Source: Anaerolineales bacterium (GTDB taxonomy: Bacteria; Chloroflexota; Anaerolineae; 4572-78; J111). Taken from it: a DNA stretch of 52,710 bases. Location: the NCBI GenBank assembly GCA_020634935.1, contig JACKAT010000035.1, forward strand, positions 1 through 52,710, written 5' to 3'. The notes beneath the pieces were generated by a model. That model was not told the origin of the DNA and did no database searches. It saw only the letters and a list, made by a program, of their open reading frames with translations. Below, in pieces: positions 33,122 through 41,786 of the stretch; within the stretch, counting starts at the first letter, position 1, and the number at the start of each line of letters is the position of its first letter. Position numbers and translations under genes: made by a program.

Positions 33122-34876
33122 TTATCTCACTTTAACCTTTTCCAAATCCTCGATAACCGTATCCACCGTTTGGATAAGATCGGCGGCCGAGGCTAAGTCG
33201 TCCGTTTGCGGAGCAAAACGACCGGTTTCGGCTTCGTTCAGGCAGGCGACGACCTGCTTGCTAAGCTCAGTCTCAACGCCTTTCTCAATCAGCAGTTGTC
33301 TCAAGGCCGGCCGGGTCAATCCGGCCACCGGCTGCCCGAATTTATCGGCCAGATAGGTGGTTAACACCAACACTGCGGCCTCGTACGGCTGCTGATCGCC
33401 GCTGCTGACCTGCTTCAGGGTTGCCTTGGCTTTCTTCCCGGCCTGCGAGCGCCGCACCGCCTCGGGATTAGCCAAGCGATACTGCTGCCGCCGCTGCCAG
33501 AAGAAATTGCCGACCAGTCCCAGCGCCGGCACAACCCAAGCCAGCCAGTACAGCGGCGACGCCGTCACCGGAGCGCCGCTCAGCGCCAGTTGAGCCGGCG
33601 CCGGTTTGAGGTCCGGCGTCTCAGCCGACGACGCTTCGTTAGCCGCTTCGTTAGCCGGTTCGGCAGTGTAGCTTTGGGCGCCCGTACCATCCCCCGGCGC
33701 GATAGAAACCGGGATGGGTTGGCTACTGATAGTCTGGTAACGTTCTTCGGCCGGATCGAAGTAGCTGTACTCCAAGGCGGGGATGGTGAAATCTCCCTCG
33801 CGCTGCGGAACCAGCAGCCGCTCGTAGACCCGGCTGCCGACCACCTGCCCGTCCTGCATCTGGGTGTTATGTGTGGCCTGGCTATCGAAGCTGCGCCAGC
33901 CGGGCATATCGGGCCATTGCGGATCGGGCAGAGTATTGAGGTTGCCGCGCCCGCTTAGCGTGACTTGCCAGGTAATCGGCTCGTTGGCCCGGCCGCTGCT
34001 ACTATCGACGGAACTATCGATGGTAAACTGCCCAACTGCGCCGTTGAAGCTGGCCGGCGCACCGGCCGGCAGCGGTTTGATCTCCAGTGTGACCGGGTCG
34101 GTTTGCAGATTAGCGCCCCGGCTGAAAAAGCCGCCGGGAATAGATAACTGAGCCGGTTCGATAGTCACCTCACCCGTTTTAGACGGAAACAGGATAGTGC
34201 GCAGTTCGGTCACGCGATACATTCGCCCGCCGGCCTGCACCTGATACTGGTTTTGCTCGGTCTGGCTCTCGCTCCAGAAGCCGGTAAAGGCCGGGGCCTC
34301 ATAGCTGGGCTGCTCAAAGCCAAAACGATCCGCCGCCTCGTAATAACGGAAGCTGTAGATGACCTGCTGGCCCAGATAGGGCGTAGGGTTATCGACATCC
34401 GCTTCGACAAAAGCATCCTGCCCGGCAAAGCCTCGGGAAGTCGGCGCGGTCGGATTGATCGGCGTCACCGGCGCGGCTTGGCCCGTGCCTTGCACCACCT
34501 TGATGCTAATGGGATCGGTGGTGTAGGTTTGCCCATCGATGGTCATACTCACCGGTTCGATAACCAGCTCGCCGGCCTGGTAGGGCTGCAAACGGTAATT
34601 GTAAACCATCTGGGCGCTCATCGAGCCGTTGATGATGCTAATTTGGGACGAACTCCCGGTACCGACAATATTGAAACCGTCCAGCGCCGGCAGGGTGGGG
34701 TTGGGCAGGTTCGAGGCGCTGGCGTTAACCGTAACCGACAACGTCAACGTCTCATCGGTCGATAGAACCGCCCGGTCAACCTGCGCCGTGATCACGTCCT
34801 GGCCTTGAGCCAGCCCCACTGTCGCTGAGGCCAGGAACCCCAGTACAATTAATAATGGAATGAATAATTTCTTCAT
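33122..34876 (-). CDS. batD: BatD-like membrane-anchored protein
   Basis: A 584-residue exported protein of the BatD family. A signal peptide (LFIPLLIVLGFLASATVGLAQ) precedes Ig-like beta domains rich in Tyr and Gly (for example VYNYRLQPYQAGELVIEPVS). A single TM at about 440-460 (PLYWLAWVVPALGLVGNFFW) is followed by a cytosolic helical tail of about 120 residues. The ATG at 34876 (MKKLFIP) is chosen; 21 further codons are open upstream but are hydrophilic and lie before the signal. In the Bat complex BatD is thought to be the large periplasmic/extracellular partner of the vWA proteins. Confidence 0.87.
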   Translation of the reverse strand: MKKLFIPLLIVLGFLASATVGLAQGQDVITAQVDRAVLSTDETLTLSVTVNASASNLPNPTLPALDGFNIVGTGSSSQISIINGSMSAQMVYNYRLQPYQAGELVIEPVSMTIDGQTYTTDPISIKVVQGTGQAAPVTPINPTAPTSRGFAGQDAFVEADVDNPTPYLGQQVIYSFRYYEAADRFGFEQPSYEAPAFTGFWSESQTEQNQYQVQAGGRMYRVTELRTILFPSKTGEVTIEPAQLSIPGGFFSRGANLQTDPVTLEIKPLPAGAPASFNGAVGQFTIDSSVDSSSGRANEPITWQVTLSGRGNLNTLPDPQWPDMPGWRSFDSQATHNTQMQDGQVVGSRVYERLLVPQREGDFTIPALEYSYFDPAEERYQTISSQPIPVSIAPGDGTGAQSYTAEPANEAANEASSAETPDLKPAPAQLALSGAPVTASPLYWLAWVVPALGLVGNFFWQRRQQYRLANPEAVRRSQAGKKAKATLKQVSSGDQQPYEAAVLVLTTYLADKFGQPVAGLTRPALRQLLIEKGVETELSKQVVACLNEAETGRFAPQTDDLASAADLIQTVDTVIEDLEKVKVR

Positions 34877-34964
34877 AATCTCTAATCCTCGTTTTCTTAA
34901 GAAGCTGTTCAAAAGGAAGTAAAAGCTTTTTCGGTCCACAGATTTTCACAGGGTAGCACAACAT

Positions 34965-35098
34965 TAAACCGTGGAGACGTGAGAACGACGGAAGATCGAC
35001 CCCATAATCGACAGAATTGACATGATTATCACGATTTTATCAATCATAATTCGGTAAATCGTGTTAATCCTGTCTAAATTTTTCTTCACCACGGTTTA
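34965..35098. repeat. 134-bp imperfect palindromic element between batC and batD
   Basis: Terminal arms TAAACCGTGG (34965-34974) and CCACGGTTTA (35089-35098) are exact complements; inside, GACAG/CTGTC and ACGATTT/AAATCGT also pair. It looks like a small non-autonomous palindromic unit. Together with 35115-35179 it fills the 330-base gap 34877-35206, where no gene is seen. Confidence 0.7.
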
Positions 35099-35114
35099 GT
35101 GCAGAGCTATCTTT

Positions 35115-35179
35115 CACAGATAGACACAGATTTTTATCCAAATCTTGATATCATCTGTGAAAATCTGTGTCTATCTGTG
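35115..35179. repeat. 20-bp perfect inverted repeat next to the batC stop
   Basis: CACAGATAGACACAGATTTT (35115) and its exact complement (35160-35179) enclose 25 bases. It is a strong hairpin, distinct from the neighbouring element. Confidence 0.8.
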
Positions 35180-35206
35180 GACACGTTGAGACGTAATAAC
35201 AGCCTC

Positions 35207-36217
35207 TTACCAATCTTCAGCCGGTTGGCCACCCGGCGCCACCAAGACCTGCTGGAGATATTCTTCCAAACTTTCAGTTCCGCGTGTGGCTGCCTCAAAT
35301 AACTGCTTGGCCTGCTCCGGGCTTAACCCTTCGACCACTTGCGCGGCTTGGCCGTCCGGTTGTCCCTCTGTGGGTTCACCGACCTGGCCGCCGGCTTGAC
35401 CGTTTTGCGGCGGCTGATCTTGTTGATCTTGACCGGGTTGTTGATCGGGTTGATCGCCTGGCTGTTGCTCGTTCTGTTGATCCTGCGGCTGATCGCCGGC
35501 TGGGTTTTGTTGTGGATTGTCCGGTTGCTGGTCGCCGGGTTGGCCGTCTTGTTGGTCCTGCGGCTGATCACCGGACCCGTTGTCCTGTTGATCCGGCGAT
35601 GGTTGATCGCCGGACGGCTTGTCTTGCGGCTGGTCAGACTGATTCTGTTGATCTTTCGATTCGCCGGATTGATCTTGCTGCTGATCTTGTTGATCTTGTT
35701 GCTGTTGATCCTGCGACGGGTCTTGTTGATCTTGTTGCTGCTGGTCTTGCTGATCTTGCTGCTGATCCTGTTGATCTTGTTGCTGTTGATCCGGCTGCAT
35801 CTGCTGCAAAGCCAGTTCCAAGTTATGCTTGGCTTCGGCATCAGCCGGGTTCAACCGCAGCGTCTCTTTATAGGCCTCGATGGCCTGTTCATAATCTTTA
35901 GCTTGATAGAAGCTGTTGCCCAGGTTGTAAAAACTGTCCTGGGTCAGGTCGCCTTTATCTTTGACCAACGCCTGCTCGATCTCCTGCCGAGCGCCGTCGA
36001 AGTTTTCCTGGCGATAATGAGCATTGGCGGCGTTGAAGTGCGGCTCGGCCAGTTCCGGCGACTCGGTCTCGGCTTGCTGGTAAGCAGCCAGCGCCTGATC
36101 GTAATTCTGCGAGGCGAAAGCCTCGTTGCCGGTGTTGTTCAATTTCTCCGCCGATGGGCTGCAACCGGCAAACATCAGCGGAGCGGCTATCAGAACGGGT
36201 AGTAGTAATTTGCGCAT
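35207..36217 (-). CDS. batC: BatC-like TPR lipoprotein with Gln/Asp-rich region
   Basis: A 336-residue protein starting at MRKLLLPVLIAAPLMFAGC, a lipoprotein signal with the acylated Cys after LMFAG. TPR repeats span about 25-145 (NTGNEAFASQNYDQALAAY, FYNLGNSFYQAKDYEQAIEAY). About 140 residues made almost wholly of Q, D, P, G and N follow (QQDQQDQQ blocks), then a conserved-looking tail (GLSPEQAKQLFEAATRGTESLEEYLQQVL). The chosen ATG has GGAG nine bases upstream; an ATG five codons earlier lacks one. The Q/D region gives long false open frames on the other strand. BatC-type proteins scaffold Bat complex assembly. Confidence 0.87.
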   Translation of the reverse strand: MRKLLLPVLIAAPLMFAGCSPSAEKLNNTGNEAFASQNYDQALAAYQQAETESPELAEPHFNAANAHYRQENFDGARQEIEQALVKDKGDLTQDSFYNLGNSFYQAKDYEQAIEAYKETLRLNPADAEAKHNLELALQQMQPDQQQQDQQDQQQDQQDQQQQDQQDPSQDQQQQDQQDQQQDQSGESKDQQNQSDQPQDKPSGDQPSPDQQDNGSGDQPQDQQDGQPGDQQPDNPQQNPAGDQPQDQQNEQQPGDQPDQQPGQDQQDQPPQNGQAGGQVGEPTEGQPDGQAAQVVEGLSPEQAKQLFEAATRGTESLEEYLQQVLVAPGGQPAEDW

Positions 36218-36240
36218 TGGGGTTGACTCCATTTCATATA

Positions 36241-36340
36241 TGAGTTACGCAGTTCAGTAGGTGACAGTCACTTGGGCGTGATCAATCGACTTGTTTGAGC
36301 TAAGCCGACGTTCATCTGCGGCAAAAGTGACTGTCACCTT
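36241..36340. repeat. Palindromic dispersed repeat (second copy) between batB and batC
   Basis: Shares GAGTTACGCAGTTCA, both 15-bp inner arms (36259-36273, 36325-36339) and the ATCGACTTGTT and GACGTTCAT core with the copy at 27635. The right outer arm is missing because the element abuts the batB stop. Confidence 0.8.
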
Positions 36341-36352
36341 CTGTGAATTCGA

Positions 36353-37417
36353 TTACTCCGGCTTCTTGGCCAGCAGCCAGTGACTGCCCATCGCCGCCCG
36401 CTTATCGCTGCGCTTACGCCAGACGCGATCCGGAATGAACTCGGCGGCCAGCAGGGCGATTAACCCCAGCCCCAAGAACAGTTGGAAGCGCTCGATATGC
36501 CAGCTTTCCACCTGAGTTGACAGCTCGCCTTTTTGGAGCGTGTTTAGTTCGCTCACCAGCGCGGGCAGTTCGCTGCCGTCGGTTGCGGCGCGGAAATAGC
36601 GGCCGTGGCCGATGTCGGCGATTTGCTGGAGCGTGGCTTCGTCCAGTTTGGACAGCACCACTTGGCCTTGCTGGTCGGTTTTGTAGCCGGTCACCTGTCC
36701 CTGGGCGTCATACTCCGGAATCGGCTCACCGTCGGGCGAGCCAAAGCCGATGGTGTAGAGCAGCACGCCCTGATCAGCGGCTTGTTGGGCCATCGCCACC
36801 GTATCGGCCTCATGGTCTTCGCCGTCGGTGATGAGGACGATGACCTTCTGGCTGCTGCGATCAAAATCGAAGCCGGTCAGGGCCGTGCGGATGGCGTCGC
36901 CGATGTTGGTGCCCTGTTTGGAGATGACGCTGGGCCGGGCGTTGTCCAAAAAGCTGCGGGCCGTAGCGTAGTCGTTGGTCAACGGGAACTGGATGAAGCT
37001 GGCCCCGGAAAAGAGCACCAGGCCGATTTCGTCGCCGCCCAGTTGATCCATCAACTCGGAGATTTCCAGCTTGGCCCGGGTCAGCCGGTCGGGCTTGATG
37101 TCCTGGGCCAGCATACTGTTCGACACATCCAGGGCGACCATCACCTCGATGCCCTGCTGCTTGACCTCCTGGGTCTCAGTACCCCACTGCGGCCGGGCCA
37201 GCGCCACCAGTATCATCACCAGGCCCACTATCCACAGGCCGGTCTGCCAGCGACGACCGCGCCGGTTCACGCTTTGGCTAATGCGCTCCACCAGCACCGG
37301 GCTACCGATGCGAGCTATCGTCGCCCGCCGCCGTCGCTCCGCCCACCGCAGGAACAGAAAGACCAGCGGCACCAGGATGATAGCGATGTATAGATAAAAT
37401 GGTTTTGCAAATTCCAT
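36353..37417 (-). CDS. batB: BatB-like von Willebrand factor A membrane protein
   Basis: A 354-residue protein with an N-terminal TM (YLYIAIILVPLVFLFL), a second TM (WIVGLVMILVALARPQWG), a vWA domain at about 90-290 and a C-terminal TM near 320. The metal-binding MIDAS motif is DVSNS (97-101), completed by GTNIGDAIRTAL and ITDGED. The ALARPQWG motif before the vWA domain is a Bat-family hallmark. It is one of two vWA proteins encoded in tandem; they likely form a heteromer driven by the MoxR ATPase. Confidence 0.9.
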   Translation of the reverse strand: MEFAKPFYLYIAIILVPLVFLFLRWAERRRRATIARIGSPVLVERISQSVNRRGRRWQTGLWIVGLVMILVALARPQWGTETQEVKQQGIEVMVALDVSNSMLAQDIKPDRLTRAKLEISELMDQLGGDEIGLVLFSGASFIQFPLTNDYATARSFLDNARPSVISKQGTNIGDAIRTALTGFDFDRSSQKVIVLITDGEDHEADTVAMAQQAADQGVLLYTIGFGSPDGEPIPEYDAQGQVTGYKTDQQGQVVLSKLDEATLQQIADIGHGRYFRAATDGSELPALVSELNTLQKGELSTQVESWHIERFQLFLGLGLIALLAAEFIPDRVWRKRSDKRAAMGSHWLLAKKPE

Positions 37418-37442
37418 TGTAAATTCCTTTCAGTTAGAGATC

Positions 37443-37517
37443 AGGAGATTGGAGATTAGGAGATTAGGGATTGGAAAATATAGTTTCTTCATTCTCAATT
37501 CTCTATTCTCCATTCCT
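37443..37517. repeat. Purine/pyrimidine-strand imperfect palindrome between batA and batB
   Basis: The left half is purine-rich with repeated GGAGATT/GGATT units; the right half is the pyrimidine-rich counterpart (CTCAATTCTCTATTCTCC). The two pair imperfectly. Confidence 0.5.
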
Positions 37518-38532
37518 ATGGTATTTTCCTAAAAATCGTCTGCCGCAGCGCCATCTCGCCCAGTAGGAGCAGCAGGGCCGGGGCTAAAACCACGCCGGCT
37601 AACTCCTGGTAGCGGGTGAAGTTTTGAATTTCCACCTCAGACTTTTCCAGCGAGTTAATCTCATCATAAATCTGCTTCAGGCCGTTGGTGTCTTCGGCGC
37701 GGAAGTAACGCCCGCCGGTCACGTCGGCAATCTTTTGCAGCGTGGCCTCATCGAGCGCGCTTTCCTGGTAGACCACCTGCTCGCGGCCAAAGACATCAGT
37801 TACCGGGACAGGCACCTGGCCGGGCCGGCCCATGCCGATGGTGTAGACTTTGATGCCCAGCGCCTTGGCGGCTTCGGCGGCGGTGACGGGATCGATCTGG
37901 CCGGCGTTGTTGACGCCGTCGGTCAGCAGAATGAGCACCTTACTTTTAGCTTGCGAGTCCTTGAGCATGCTGCCCGCGTTGGCCAGCCCCATCCCGATGG
38001 CCGTGCCGTCCTCGATTTTCAGATCGGTCGCCAGTTGAACCCGGTCGAGCAGACGCAGCAGGACATTGTGATCAACCGTGGGCGGGCTTTGGTCGAAGGC
38101 CGAGTTGGCGAAGACCACCAGCCCCATCTGGTCGTAAGGGCGCTCTTGCACGAAGTCGCTGATGACCTGCTTGGCCGCTTCCAGCCGGTTTTGCGGCTGA
38201 AAATCGAGCGAGGCCATACTGCCGGAAATATCCACCGCCAGCGCGATATCGACGCCTTCGCCGGTGGTGATTTCGCGGGCCTGCCCGGTTTGCGGTCGGG
38301 CCAGAGCGATGATGACCAGGGCGGCGATCAGCAGCCGCGCCAGGTTGAGCAGCGGCCGAACCATCATTCGCCACGAACGCGGCGTCTTGCCGCCGCTGCT
38401 GGTCAATTTGATATCGGCGTAACGCAGCGCCGCCGGTCGAGCGGCCCGTTTCATCAGGTAGGGCCAGGCCGCCACTAAGGGCAGCAGCAGTAACAATATC
38501 AAAATCCAGGGTGATGCAAATCGAAAGATCAT
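37516..38532 (-). CDS. batA: BatA-like von Willebrand factor A membrane protein
   Basis: A 338-residue protein with the same plan as BatB: an N-terminal TM (WILILLLLLPLVAAW), a second TM (LARLLIAALVIIALARPQTG), a vWA domain from about 92 and a C-terminal TM at about 315-330. The MIDAS motif is DISGS (101-105) with DGTAIGMGLA and LTDGVNNAG. Its start overlaps the stop of the upstream gene by 4 bases, so the two are translationally coupled. Confidence 0.92.
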   Translation of the reverse strand: MIFRFASPWILILLLLLPLVAAWPYLMKRAARPAALRYADIKLTSSGGKTPRSWRMMVRPLLNLARLLIAALVIIALARPQTGQAREITTGEGVDIALAVDISGSMASLDFQPQNRLEAAKQVISDFVQERPYDQMGLVVFANSAFDQSPPTVDHNVLLRLLDRVQLATDLKIEDGTAIGMGLANAGSMLKDSQAKSKVLILLTDGVNNAGQIDPVTAAEAAKALGIKVYTIGMGRPGQVPVPVTDVFGREQVVYQESALDEATLQKIADVTGGRYFRAEDTNGLKQIYDEINSLEKSEVEIQNFTRYQELAGVVLAPALLLLLGEMALRQTIFRKIP

Positions 38533-39521
38533 TGCGGCGCCTCCATGGGACGCTGGCCGGGGCCGCTGCCTAAGGAGCGCGGCCTGTCGTTCTTTGTGAC
38601 CGGCTCCGGCTCCGGCCGGGTCGATGTGACCAAGTCGCGCGCCAGACCGGGCAACTGCCGGGCCATGTCAACATCGGGTTCAAGTTTGGCAAACTTAACC
38701 AGATCGCTTTCGGCTAATAGGTTGATCCATTGGCGAGCGTGTTCGGCGCTGAGCGTCGACGCCGCCAAACTGCGCTTGAGTTCGGCCGTCGTCCGATCAA
38801 AGGCGCGGATATCAAACTGATCCTCCAAATAGGTGCGCAGGCAGTCGGTGACCAGGCTGTAGTGCCGCTTGAATTGGCTCTGTTCGGCCAGCCTCAGCCC
38901 TTCGATACGGGCCAGTTCGTCCAGCGCCACCTGGTACGGCGGCCGGTTGTCGAACAGTCCCCGGCCGCGCCGCCGCCGATACAGCCACACCCCGGCCCCC
39001 ACGACGATGATCGCCAGAACCACACCGCTTACAATCAGAGACCAGGCGACAGGGACTTGCATCCCCACCTGCGGGCGGATATCGTCCAACGTGGTATCGC
39101 CCTCGGCTAAAACCGGCGTCACCACCAGCGACACCGGCGCGGCCACTGCTTCCGTGGTTTGGCCGCTGTTGTCGCTAACGGTCACCGGCAGCGGCGGCGT
39201 CTGAAACTCACCCGGCGCAAAAAGCGTCACCTCGATGGTCTGGCGCGTGGTCTGCGTACCGTCGCTGTTATCGACCGTCTCGGCCTTAGACTGCGACCGT
39301 ACTTCCAGATCGCCCCAGGTCTTATCCAGCGGCGGGATGATGACCTGCGTCTCCGCCGGATGATCAACCGCCAGGGTCAACTTCACCGGATCGCCGACGG
39401 TCAGTTCCTGCTTATCGGCCGTCAGCGTCACCGCCACCGGATCGGCGGCCCAGGCCGGCATGGCCGTTACCAAAAGAGTAAAGAATGTGATAATTAGAAT
39501 GATTGCATGTTTTCGCTTCAT
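38529..39521 (-). CDS. BatD/DUF4381-like exported protein in the bat operon
   Basis: A 330-residue protein with a signal peptide (HAIILIITFFTLLVTAMPAWAA), an Ig-like extracellular domain (about 25-165), one TM (about 170-190, SLIVSGVVLAIIVVGAGVWLY) and a cytosolic helical domain (YQVALDELARIE, FKRHYSLVTDCLRTYLEDQF). The latter resembles DUF4381/BatD-tail domains found beside vWA genes. Two starts are possible (39539, 39521); the second is chosen because the signal begins there and GGAG precedes it. It may pair with BatD across the membrane. The exact role is unknown. Confidence 0.8.
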   Translation of the reverse strand: MKRKHAIILIITFFTLLVTAMPAWAADPVAVTLTADKQELTVGDPVKLTLAVDHPAETQVIIPPLDKTWGDLEVRSQSKAETVDNSDGTQTTRQTIEVTLFAPGEFQTPPLPVTVSDNSGQTTEAVAAPVSLVVTPVLAEGDTTLDDIRPQVGMQVPVAWSLIVSGVVLAIIVVGAGVWLYRRRRGRGLFDNRPPYQVALDELARIEGLRLAEQSQFKRHYSLVTDCLRTYLEDQFDIRAFDRTTAELKRSLAASTLSAEHARQWINLLAESDLVKFAKLEPDVDMARQLPGLARDLVTSTRPEPEPVTKNDRPRSLGSGPGQRPMEAPQ

Positions 39522-39568
39522 AAACTCCACAAACTCCATTAACTCTTAACTCTACAAACTCCATAAAC

Positions 39569-40456
39569 TCAATACCTAATTCGCTTGGCCCGCTTCTCGA
39601 AAAACAAAGTCAACGCTTTGATGTAATCCTGGTCGGTATGGATCGAGACTTGATCGACGGCGGCGTTGGCGAAGGCTCTGTTTTTGCGTGTCTCAAAGCG
39701 ATCAACCTGGTTGCGGAACAGGGTGCGCCACTCGCGGTCGGCCGTGTCAACCCAGATCAGTTCGCCGGTTTCGGCGTCTTCCAGGGTGAGCAGCCCCACG
39801 TTGGCGATGTCGCGTTCCAGCGGGTCGTGCAGATCGATGGCGATAACGTCGTGCTTGCGGTTGGTCATATGCAGCGCCCGCTGGTAGCGATCCGGGTCGT
39901 CGAGAAAGTCGGACACCAGGAAGAGGATGCTGCGCCGCTTCAGAATTTGATTGATGGTATCGAGCGCCAGTTTGATGTCGGTGCCGTCGCCCTGCGGCTC
40001 GAAGGCCAGCAGTTCGCGGATGAGGCGCAGCACGTGGCGGCGACCCTTGCGCGGCGGGATAAACAGTTCGACCTGATCGGTGAAGATCAGCAGCCCGACC
40101 TTGTCCTTATTGGTCGTGGCCGCAAACGACAGCACCGAGGCCAGTTCGGCCGCCAGCTCCCGCTTGAACTGCCCCTCCGAGGCAAAGTCGCCGGAGCCGC
40201 TGGCATCGACCACCAGCATGACCGTCAGCTCGCGCTCTTCCACAAACTGCTTGACGTAGGGCTGGCCGGTGCGCGCCGTCACGTTCCAGTCGATGGTCCG
40301 AATCTCGTCGCCGGCCAAATACGGCCGCACCTCGTTGAACTCCATCCCCCGTCCCTTGAAGATGGAGTGGTACTCGCCGGCGAAACTGTCATTGACCAGC
40401 CGCCGGGTGCGGATCTCGATGTGCCGGATTTTGTTCATAAGTTCTGTGGTTAGCAT
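39569..40456 (-). CDS. DUF58-domain protein
   Basis: A 295-residue cytosolic protein of the DUF58 family, which has a degenerate vWA-like fold and always travels with MoxR ATPases. The hallmark GMEFNEVRPYLAGDEIRTIDWNVTARTG is at about 37-64, followed by PYVKQFVEERE and a MIDAS-like VVDASGSG. In this operon it directly follows moxR. It is thought to be the adaptor between the ATPase and the membrane vWA proteins. Confidence 0.92.
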   Translation of the reverse strand: MLTTELMNKIRHIEIRTRRLVNDSFAGEYHSIFKGRGMEFNEVRPYLAGDEIRTIDWNVTARTGQPYVKQFVEERELTVMLVVDASGSGDFASEGQFKRELAAELASVLSFAATTNKDKVGLLIFTDQVELFIPPRKGRRHVLRLIRELLAFEPQGDGTDIKLALDTINQILKRRSILFLVSDFLDDPDRYQRALHMTNRKHDVIAIDLHDPLERDIANVGLLTLEDAETGELIWVDTADREWRTLFRNQVDRFETRKNRAFANAAVDQVSIHTDQDYIKALTLFFEKRAKRIRY

Positions 40457-40490
40457 AGTTTTTCCTTAAACGCTGTGTTTCTACAAAAGG

Positions 40491-40650
40491 CGCGAGGCTA
40501 AAGCCATCGCGCTAAGAGAGCGAAGGACGCTGAAGCGCCCTACTCTGGCGCAATCCTAGCCCGACAGGGTTTCGCTCTCTCAGCATGGGTCTTCAGGCCC
40601 GTGCTCCGGGGGACAGCCAGTTTGTACGCCGGTTAAATTGTTGATCTTCA
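40491..40650. repeat. Cluster of hairpins between moxR and the DUF58 gene
   Basis: The gap holds GCGCGA/TCGCGC (40491, 40508) around GGCTAAAGCC, a 10-bp perfect pair AGAGAGCGAA (40516) and TTCGCTCTCT (40572), and two direct copies of AGGCCCGTGCTC. No reading frame is seen. Confidence 0.6.
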
Positions 40651-40667
40651 TTAGGCCCGTGCTCTCC

Positions 40668-41660
40668 TTACGGCACATCCGCATAGTCCAAAATACGCTG
40701 GACAATGTCGGCGCTGGTGACGCGTTCGGCTTCGGCTTCGTAGGTGGTCAGCACGCGGTGGCGCAGCACGTCGGGCGCGATGAGCTTGATATCTTCCGGC
40801 GTGACAAAACCGCGCCCTTGAATAAAGGCGTGGGCGCGGGCGGCCATAATCAGGTAGATGCCGGCGCGCGGCGAAGCCCCAAAAGCGATGAACGGTTTGA
40901 GATCGGATAAGCCATTGTTGCCGGGGTTGCGGGTGGCCAGCACCAGGCTCAAGACGTAATCTTTGATCTTGTCATCGACATAGATCTGCCGCACAATCTC
41001 GCGAGCGTGATGCAGGTGGGCCGGTTCGAGCACGGGGTTGACCAGCGGCAGCGCGGCCCCGGTCATCCGGTCGAGCATCAGGCGCTCTTCAGTCGGCTTC
41101 GGATAATCGACGATGACTTTGAGCATAAAGCGGTCCACCTGCGCTTCGGGCAGCGGGTAGGTGCCTTCCTGCTCGATGGGGTTTTGGGTGGCCAGCACGG
41201 TGAACAGCGGGTCCATGCGGTAGGTGGTGTCGCCGATAGTAATTTGGCGCTCCTGCATCGCTTCGAGCAGCGCGCTCTGAACCTTGGCCGGGGCGCGGTT
41301 GATCTCGTCGGCCAGGATTAAGTTGGCAAAGAGCGGGCCGCGATGCACGGTGAACTCGCTGGTGCGCGGGTTGTAGATTTGGGTGCCGACCAGATCGGCG
41401 GGCAGCAGGTCGGGCGTAAACTGGATGCGGGCAAAGCTGGCCTGGATGGCTTGCGCCGCCGTCTTGACCAGCAGCGTTTTAGCCAGGCCGGGTACCCCTT
41501 CCAGCAAAATATGGCCATCGGCCAGCAGCGCGATCAGCACGCGCTCGACCAGCGTTTCCTGACCGACCATGACTTTGTTGATCTCGGCCAGCAGGTCTTG
41601 TAGAAACAGGGCTTCACGTTCGATCTGCCCGTTGAGTTGGCGAATATGGGTCATGTTCAT
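40668..41660 (-). CDS. moxR: MoxR-family AAA+ ATPase
   Basis: A 330-residue AAA+ chaperone that remodels vWA-domain complexes. Walker A is GVPGLAKT (55-62), Walker B is LILADEINRAP (about 114-124), and sensor 1 is ATQNPIEQEGTYPLPEAQVDRF. The lid domain at the C-terminus has SPRAGIYLIMAARAHAFIQGR. The ATG has AAGGGAG nine bases upstream. It is the first gene of the bat operon. A hairpin (ACGGTTA/TAACCGT at 41727-41747) lies in the 126-base gap to the upstream dehydrogenase gene. Confidence 0.95.
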   Translation of the reverse strand: MNMTHIRQLNGQIEREALFLQDLLAEINKVMVGQETLVERVLIALLADGHILLEGVPGLAKTLLVKTAAQAIQASFARIQFTPDLLPADLVGTQIYNPRTSEFTVHRGPLFANLILADEINRAPAKVQSALLEAMQERQITIGDTTYRMDPLFTVLATQNPIEQEGTYPLPEAQVDRFMLKVIVDYPKPTEERLMLDRMTGAALPLVNPVLEPAHLHHAREIVRQIYVDDKIKDYVLSLVLATRNPGNNGLSDLKPFIAFGASPRAGIYLIMAARAHAFIQGRGFVTPEDIKLIAPDVLRHRVLTTYEAEAERVTSADIVQRILDYADVP

Positions 41661-41786
41661 CGATAATTCTCCCTTATGAGTGAATGGGTTGATCCCGTAA
41701 GTACAGGTTTAGGATATCACAAGGGAACGGTTAGGGTCTTTAACCGTAGTTCAAGGGGAACTTAAGAGAAGTTTAAAGGGGACCGG

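Noticed and set aside
35284..36202. Long plus-strand open frames opposite batC, including a hydrophobic one of 287 residues
   Set aside because: They are the antisense of Gln/Asp codons (giving Leu/Ile or Val runs) and have no independent support.
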